Source: an uncultured Methanobrevibacter sp.
GTDB taxonomy: Archaea; Methanobacteriota; Methanobacteria; Methanobacteriales; Methanobacteriaceae
Direction of reading: 5' to 3'
Assembly (NCBI GenBank): GCA_900314605.1
Contig: OMVX01000007.1
Span: 1-45,641 of the forward strand
Length of the DNA stretch: 45,641 nt
A model generated the notes under the pieces. The model was not told the DNA's origin. It saw only the letters and a list, made by a program, of their open reading frames with translations, and did no database searches. The position numbers and the translations under genes were made by a program. This document shows, piece by piece, positions 42,042 to 45,641 of this stretch. Numbering within the stretch: position 1 is the stretch's first letter; every line of letters begins with the position of its first letter.

Positions 42042-42506
42042 CTAATCAAAAATATATTTATCTACTAAATGTAGGTGGCCTTCTTCGCAATAAGGGCAGT
42101 TATCAAAATTCCATACTGAATCAATACTGCCTCCACATTTAGAACAGTGTCTATATTCATTATTAGCTTTTTTAGGAACATTAGGATCAATAATTTCTGA
42201 ATAAATTAAAATATTATCATGAATAGATACTTTTTTTATTAAATCATAAACCTCATCAAGTTCTAAATTACTTTTATTGTCAGTTATATCATATTCTGTT
42301 ACAAATTCCTTACACTCTTTACAATACCATACTAAAATAAAACCTGAAATTAAAGATGCAGTTTTAGCCCTTGAAGTCATTATTCTTAAAGAATCTTCAA
42401 TAATTTCGGTTAAATCATCATTAAAATAAAAGATCCTATCTACATGTTCATATTGAAAATTACATTTATCACATAAAAATAAAGAATATTTGCTCATAAT
42501 TATCAT
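42042..42506 (-). CDS. Zinc-ribbon protein, 154 aa
   Basis: The soluble protein has three cysteine pairs that could form two zinc ribbons: CDKCNFQYEHVDRI at the N terminus with CKECKEFV near residue 87, and CSKCGGSIDSVWNFDNCPYC near the C terminus. The middle is helical with many acidic residues. The first ATG is at 42506 and a second in-frame one at 42497; the second has TGAT five nt upstream and could be the true start. It converges with the MutS-like gene. I do not recognise a named family. Nucleic acid or protein binding through the ribbons is likely but not shown. Confidence 0.72.
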   Translation of the reverse strand: MIIMSKYSLFLCDKCNFQYEHVDRIFYFNDDLTEIIEDSLRIMTSRAKTASLISGFILVWYCKECKEFVTEYDITDNKSNLELDEVYDLIKKVSIHDNILIYSEIIDPNVPKKANNEYRHCSKCGGSIDSVWNFDNCPYCEEGHLHLVDKYIFD

Positions 42507-42863
42507 TTATTAGTTTATACTTAATAATTAAAATATTTGAAAATTAAAATAAGTCATTAATAGGTTTTAGTAAAATCTAATTAAACGATTTCATTAAATT
42601 TAATTTAATATTAAATATTTTTTAATTTTTTAGATGTATTTCTATACAAAACTATAATGATTTTTCTTAAATATATTCATATTTCATCTTCAAATATAAT
42701 AAAAAAACTTTAGATATTATAAAAATAAAATAAGCATATTTATAATAGTAAAATATTTAAAATCATAATAAACTATTTAAATAAAAACCAATAAAAATTT
42801 TAAAGTACACTATTAAAAAAAAAAAAGAATATTATTTTTTATAAAAATTAATGGAATCATAAT
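42507..42863. other. Divergent intergenic region, 357 bp
   Basis: This AT-rich spacer lies between the zinc-ribbon gene and the M14-like gene. Beyond TATA-like runs, which are common in such AT-rich sequence, I see no gene, repeat or structured RNA. Confidence 0.45.
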
Positions 42864-43646
42864 ATGAAGAAGAGTAATAAATTAGTAATACTTATTATTA
42901 GTTTAACAATATTCGCCATAATAGGAACAGGATTTGTATCATTAGTTGATGATGGAACTATTGTACTTCATCCTAATACACAATATTTAAATGATGCTAA
43001 TAATCATTTTGATGAACTTATGGAAAAAATTACAGGAAAACCACATGATAAATCCATAATTGGTTATAATGATAATGGTACTGTACATAAATATATTATG
43101 GGAAATACTTCTTCAAATAATACAGTAGTGGTAATACTTGGAGTCCATGATTTAGAAAGTGGAATTCATAATGCGACAAATAAAACTATAAAAGAATTTA
43201 CTGATGGAAAACAATTACATAAGAAATATGTAGTATACTTTGTTAAAATAAATCATGATCATCCATATTATGATACCACAGAATATAATACTAACAGACA
43301 CATGGGAGAAATGTTAGCTTATAAATATATAGTGCCAGATGTTAGTCAATATTCACCTAGTCTTGTAGTTGATATTCATGAAATGGAACCTTATTTTGAT
43401 GAAACTACCTTCTTACTTGCAATAAGTGATGATGCACAGAGTGAACAGGAATCTGTTAAATTAGCAAAAATGATTGGTGTAAAACAGCATCCTGATTTTA
43501 GTGAAGGAACAAGTCCTAAATGGGTAACTGTACCTATTAAAAATCAAGGTTACCTAACAATGCTATTTGAAGTTAACCAAGGTTATACAAAAGAACAAAA
43601 AGAGGAATATGCTCGAAAACTTGTAACTGCACTCGATAATTTTTAA
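42864..43646 (+). CDS. Membrane-anchored M14-like zinc peptidase candidate
   Basis: The 260-residue protein has one N-terminal hydrophobic helix (residues 7-28, signal anchor or signal peptide) and an extracellular domain. It shows the spaced residues of M14 carboxypeptidases: the zinc pair H95-x2-E98 in GVHDLESG, Asn144-Arg145 in NTNRHMGE (the substrate-carboxylate pair), the third zinc ligand His172 in VVDIHEMEP, and a candidate catalytic Glu236 in TMLFEVNQGY. The order and distances fit a short M14-type fold, but overall similarity to known members is low, so this is inference from motifs. A likely role is trimming peptides at the cell surface, possibly pseudomurein cross-links. It is followed by a T7 run at 43663-43669. 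Confidence 0.65.
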   Translation: MKKSNKLVILIISLTIFAIIGTGFVSLVDDGTIVLHPNTQYLNDANNHFDELMEKITGKPHDKSIIGYNDNGTVHKYIMGNTSSNNTVVVILGVHDLESGIHNATNKTIKEFTDGKQLHKKYVVYFVKINHDHPYYDTTEYNTNRHMGEMLAYKYIVPDVSQYSPSLVVDIHEMEPYFDETTFLLAISDDAQSEQESVKLAKMIGVKQHPDFSEGTSPKWVTVPIKNQGYLTMLFEVNQGYTKEQKEEYARKLVTALDNF

Positions 43647-43662
43647 ACATTAATAATTATCC

Positions 43663-43669
43663 TTTTTTT
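43663..43669 (+). terminator. Oligo-T terminator after the M14-like gene
   Basis: Seven T residues occur 17 nt after the stop codon, the simple form of archaeal terminator. Confidence 0.45.
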
Positions 43670-43721
43670 ATTGGCCTTGAAAAAAATGCTAAAATTAAAT
43701 ATTATACATTATCATAATTTA

Positions 43722-43738
43722 GAGATAAAAATTATCTC
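43722..43738. other. Short perfect stem-loop
   Basis: GAGATAA and TTATCTC are separated by AAA. The hairpin lies about 110 nt before the UbiB-type gene and upstream of its TATA box, so it may be an operator or chance. Confidence 0.3.
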
Positions 43739-43819
43739 CCTTATTTTATGTAAAAAACAATAATTAATATTTTTTAAAAATAAATCAACTATTTTTCAAA
43801 TAAAATTAAACAATTATTA

Positions 43820-43825
43820 TTTATA
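43820..43825 (+). promoter_or_regulatory. TATA box for the UbiB-type kinase gene
   Basis: TTTATA lies 25-30 nt before the ATG at 43850 with no ribosome site between, consistent with a leaderless transcript. Confidence 0.4.
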
Positions 43826-43849
43826 CAATTAATTATAAAGATTAAACTA

Positions 43850-45493
43850 ATGAAAATTAGGATTAATACAAATTGGAAAACTGTTAGTAGATTTAACGAA
43901 ATTGTTAAAATCTTTAGAAAATATGGTTTTGGCAAATTTATAGGGCAAAGTGGTGTAAATAGATACAATCCATTTACTAAAAAGAAAATAGACCCTTATA
44001 ACGAAATGATAGATGAAGATTTTCCAGAACGTTTAAGATTAATGTTTCAAGAGTTAGGAACAACATATATTAAACTTGGACAATTATTAAGTACCAGACC
44101 AGATATTGTTGGAACCAATATTGCTAAAGAACTTACAAAACTTCAAGATAATAATCCTCCTGTCGAATTTAATGAAATTGAAGAAGTCATAGAAGAGGAA
44201 CTTGGAGACAGTATTTCTAATTTGTTTAAAAATTTTTCAAAAGAACCTATAGCAACCGCTTCAATAGGACAAGTTCATGAAGGATACTTGATGACAGGAG
44301 AACATGTTGCAATTAAAGTTCAAAAGAAAGGTCTTGAAACCTTAATTGAAACTGATTTAAAGATTATGCATTTTATCTCAAAACAAATTGATAAACGTAT
44401 ATCTAAAGCATCAATATATAATATTCCAGCAATTGTTGATGAATTTGAAAGAACAATCCACAAAGAAATAGACTACAATATAGAATTAAGGAATATGAAA
44501 CATTTAGAATATGATTTAAGAAATAATAATAAAATACATATTCCAAAATCTTACTCTGAATACACTACTACTAAAGTTTTAACAACTGAATATATTGATG
44601 GATTAAAATTATCAGAAGTTATTGAAAGTGATGATCCTAAATATAATAAGCCTCTTATTGCAAAAAGAGGAGTAAACGCTTATTTTGAACAAATATTTAT
44701 TAATGGATTTTTCCATGCAGACCCCCATCCAAGTAATATAATTATTGAAGAAAATAATGTAATTTGTTTTATTGATGAAGGAATGATGGGAATACTTGAC
44801 GATAAATTTAGAAAAGAACTTGCAGAATTAATGATATACTTTACAGAAGAAAATATTGAAGGTTTAATCAAACAATTAATATATATGGAAATTATTCCCG
44901 ATACAGTTAATATGAAAGTATTAAGAAGAGATTTAACTGATTTATTTAGTAAATATTATGGTACTGAATTAAAACGTATGACTCAAGCAATTGAAGATTT
45001 AATCAAACTTATGAAAAAGTATAATGTTAGATTACCATCTGAATTTGTTTTAATGGCACGTGGAATAAGTATGATTGAAGAGTTAGGTTTAAAATTAGAC
45101 CCTGAAATAGATATTGTAACTATTTTAAGACCTATTGCTCGAAGAATGATTACGAAAAGATATTCTCCTTCAAGGTTATTTAAATTATTTAGAGGAAATT
45201 TATTTGATATAGAACACTTATTTAATGTACTTCCTGGACGTCTTAATAATATTATATATAAAATTGAAGAAGGAGAAATAAAAGTACAAATTGAAATCTA
45301 TAAATTAGATCGAATTGCAACAAGAATTTCCCTAGCACTTATTATATCAGCATTACTTATTGGATCTTCTCTTGCAATGTTAATTGATGTTGGACCTACC
45401 TTATTTGGTATGCCTTTACTCGGTTTTATCGGGTTTTTCATAAGCTTTATTTTAAGTATAATGACTGTAATTGAATATAGAAGAGAAGATTAA
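43850..45493 (+). CDS. UbiB/ABC1/COQ8-type atypical kinase
   Basis: The 547-residue protein has the UbiB core: the KxGQ helix (TYIKLGQLLSTRPDI), the Ala-rich loop in ATASIGQVHEG (normally A-x-A-S-x-x-Q-V-H), the ATP-binding lysine in VAIKVQ, the catalytic-loop equivalent FHADPHPSNI, and the metal Asp in CFIDEGMMG, where DFG reads DEG. Two C-terminal membrane helices (about 490-512 and 518-540) anchor it. Bacterial and mitochondrial relatives support quinone synthesis through ATPase activity. This organism is not expected to make ubiquinone, so a role in isoprenoid lipid handling is more likely, by inference. The transcript looks leaderless from the TATA box at 43820. Confidence 0.92.
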   Translation: MKIRINTNWKTVSRFNEIVKIFRKYGFGKFIGQSGVNRYNPFTKKKIDPYNEMIDEDFPERLRLMFQELGTTYIKLGQLLSTRPDIVGTNIAKELTKLQDNNPPVEFNEIEEVIEEELGDSISNLFKNFSKEPIATASIGQVHEGYLMTGEHVAIKVQKKGLETLIETDLKIMHFISKQIDKRISKASIYNIPAIVDEFERTIHKEIDYNIELRNMKHLEYDLRNNNKIHIPKSYSEYTTTKVLTTEYIDGLKLSEVIESDDPKYNKPLIAKRGVNAYFEQIFINGFFHADPHPSNIIIEENNVICFIDEGMMGILDDKFRKELAELMIYFTEENIEGLIKQLIYMEIIPDTVNMKVLRRDLTDLFSKYYGTELKRMTQAIEDLIKLMKKYNVRLPSEFVLMARGISMIEELGLKLDPEIDIVTILRPIARRMITKRYSPSRLFKLFRGNLFDIEHLFNVLPGRLNNIIYKIEEGEIKVQIEIYKLDRIATRISLALIISALLIGSSLAMLIDVGPTLFGMPLLGFIGFFISFILSIMTVIEYRRED

Positions 45494-45552
45494 ATTTTTA
45501 AAAACTAACAAGAATTGAATATTTAAAGATATTAGCAAAAAATTATAGTGTT

Positions 45553-45641
45553 TTACCAAATGTTTGTACCCAAATATTCATCCACCCATTTTTCGTAGAA
45601 TGATTTTGAATCGACTATTTGATAATATTTTTCTTTAAATA
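45553..45641 (-). CDS. Partial gene, C-terminal end only
   Basis: An open frame enters from the right edge and ends at TAA (45553-45555), giving the last 28 residues (including YYQIVDSKSFYEKWVDEYLG). The mixture of charged and aromatic residues looks coding, and the other minus-strand frames have stops or worse composition. Too little is present to name a family. It would converge with the UbiB-type gene across about 60 bp. Confidence 0.5.
   Translation of the reverse strand, partial: FKEKYYQIVDSKSFYEKWVDEYLGTNIW

Noticed and set aside
1-45641. CRISPR arrays, tRNA or rRNA genes, insertion sequences
   Set aside because: I saw no regularly spaced repeats, no GC-rich cloverleaf-like segments and no transposase or integrase motifs.

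Overview
The window is AT-rich chromosomal DNA (roughly a quarter G+C by eye) from a methanogenic archaeon of the order Methanobacteriales, most like Methanosphaera or Methanobrevibacter. The evidence is a set of archaeal information genes (MCM helicase, aIF2-beta, NMD3, archaeal-type TyrRS), the archaeal purine enzyme PurP, Shine-Dalgarno sites of the GGTGAT/AGGTG type, and many apparently leaderless genes with a TATA box 22-30 nt before the ATG. I see no rRNA, tRNA, CRISPR array or transposase.

Layout. 1-9.2 kb is accessory: two HEAT-like repeat proteins (145-1336, apparently frameshifted near its start, and 7111-8925) bracket a Nudix hydrolase, a methyltransferase-like protein, a stand-alone triple topoisomerase-type zinc finger, a DUF1848 protein and a divergent cluster of zinc-ribbon and membrane proteins. 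9.2-11.9 kb is a metal-resistance operon: an ArsR/SmtB repressor with two recognisable metal sites, then a Zn/Cd/Pb P-type ATPase with an unusual Cys/His-periodic N terminus. 12.4-15.6 kb carries a two-gene membrane cassette, a BASS-family transporter and an MFS transporter. 16.1-21.6 kb holds purP, a YfcE-like phosphodiesterase, rlmE, a small membrane protein and mcm. 21.7-26.6 kb is an island with two degenerate ABC half-transporters and a membrane phosphodiesterase. 27.1-31.8 kb returns to core genes (aIF2-beta, nmd3, tyrS), followed by a bacterial-type exonuclease VII (xseA, xseB). 31.8-38.4 kb has thymidylate kinase and two tandem large U32 proteins with a small gene between them. 38.4-45.6 kb has a VanX-like D,D-dipeptidase, a flavodoxin, a MutS-like ATPase with an N-terminal HhH region, a zinc-ribbon protein, an M14-like zinc peptidase, a UbiB-type kinase and the edge of another gene.

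How the genes work together. mcm, aIF2-beta, nmd3 and tyrS look like an ancestral information-processing neighbourhood that has been interrupted by the ABC/phosphodiesterase island. The repressor and the P-type ATPase form a self-contained metal sensor and efflux unit with a candidate operator. The most unusual signals are four. First, the two ABC subunits have lost complementary parts of their ATP sites, leaving at most one composite site without its catalytic glutamate. Second, the ATPase N terminus places a metal-type ligand every five residues. Third, U32 paralogues occur in tandem. Fourth, a VanX-type enzyme occurs in an order whose own wall polymer lacks D-amino acids. Functional statements are inferred from motifs; no searches were run.
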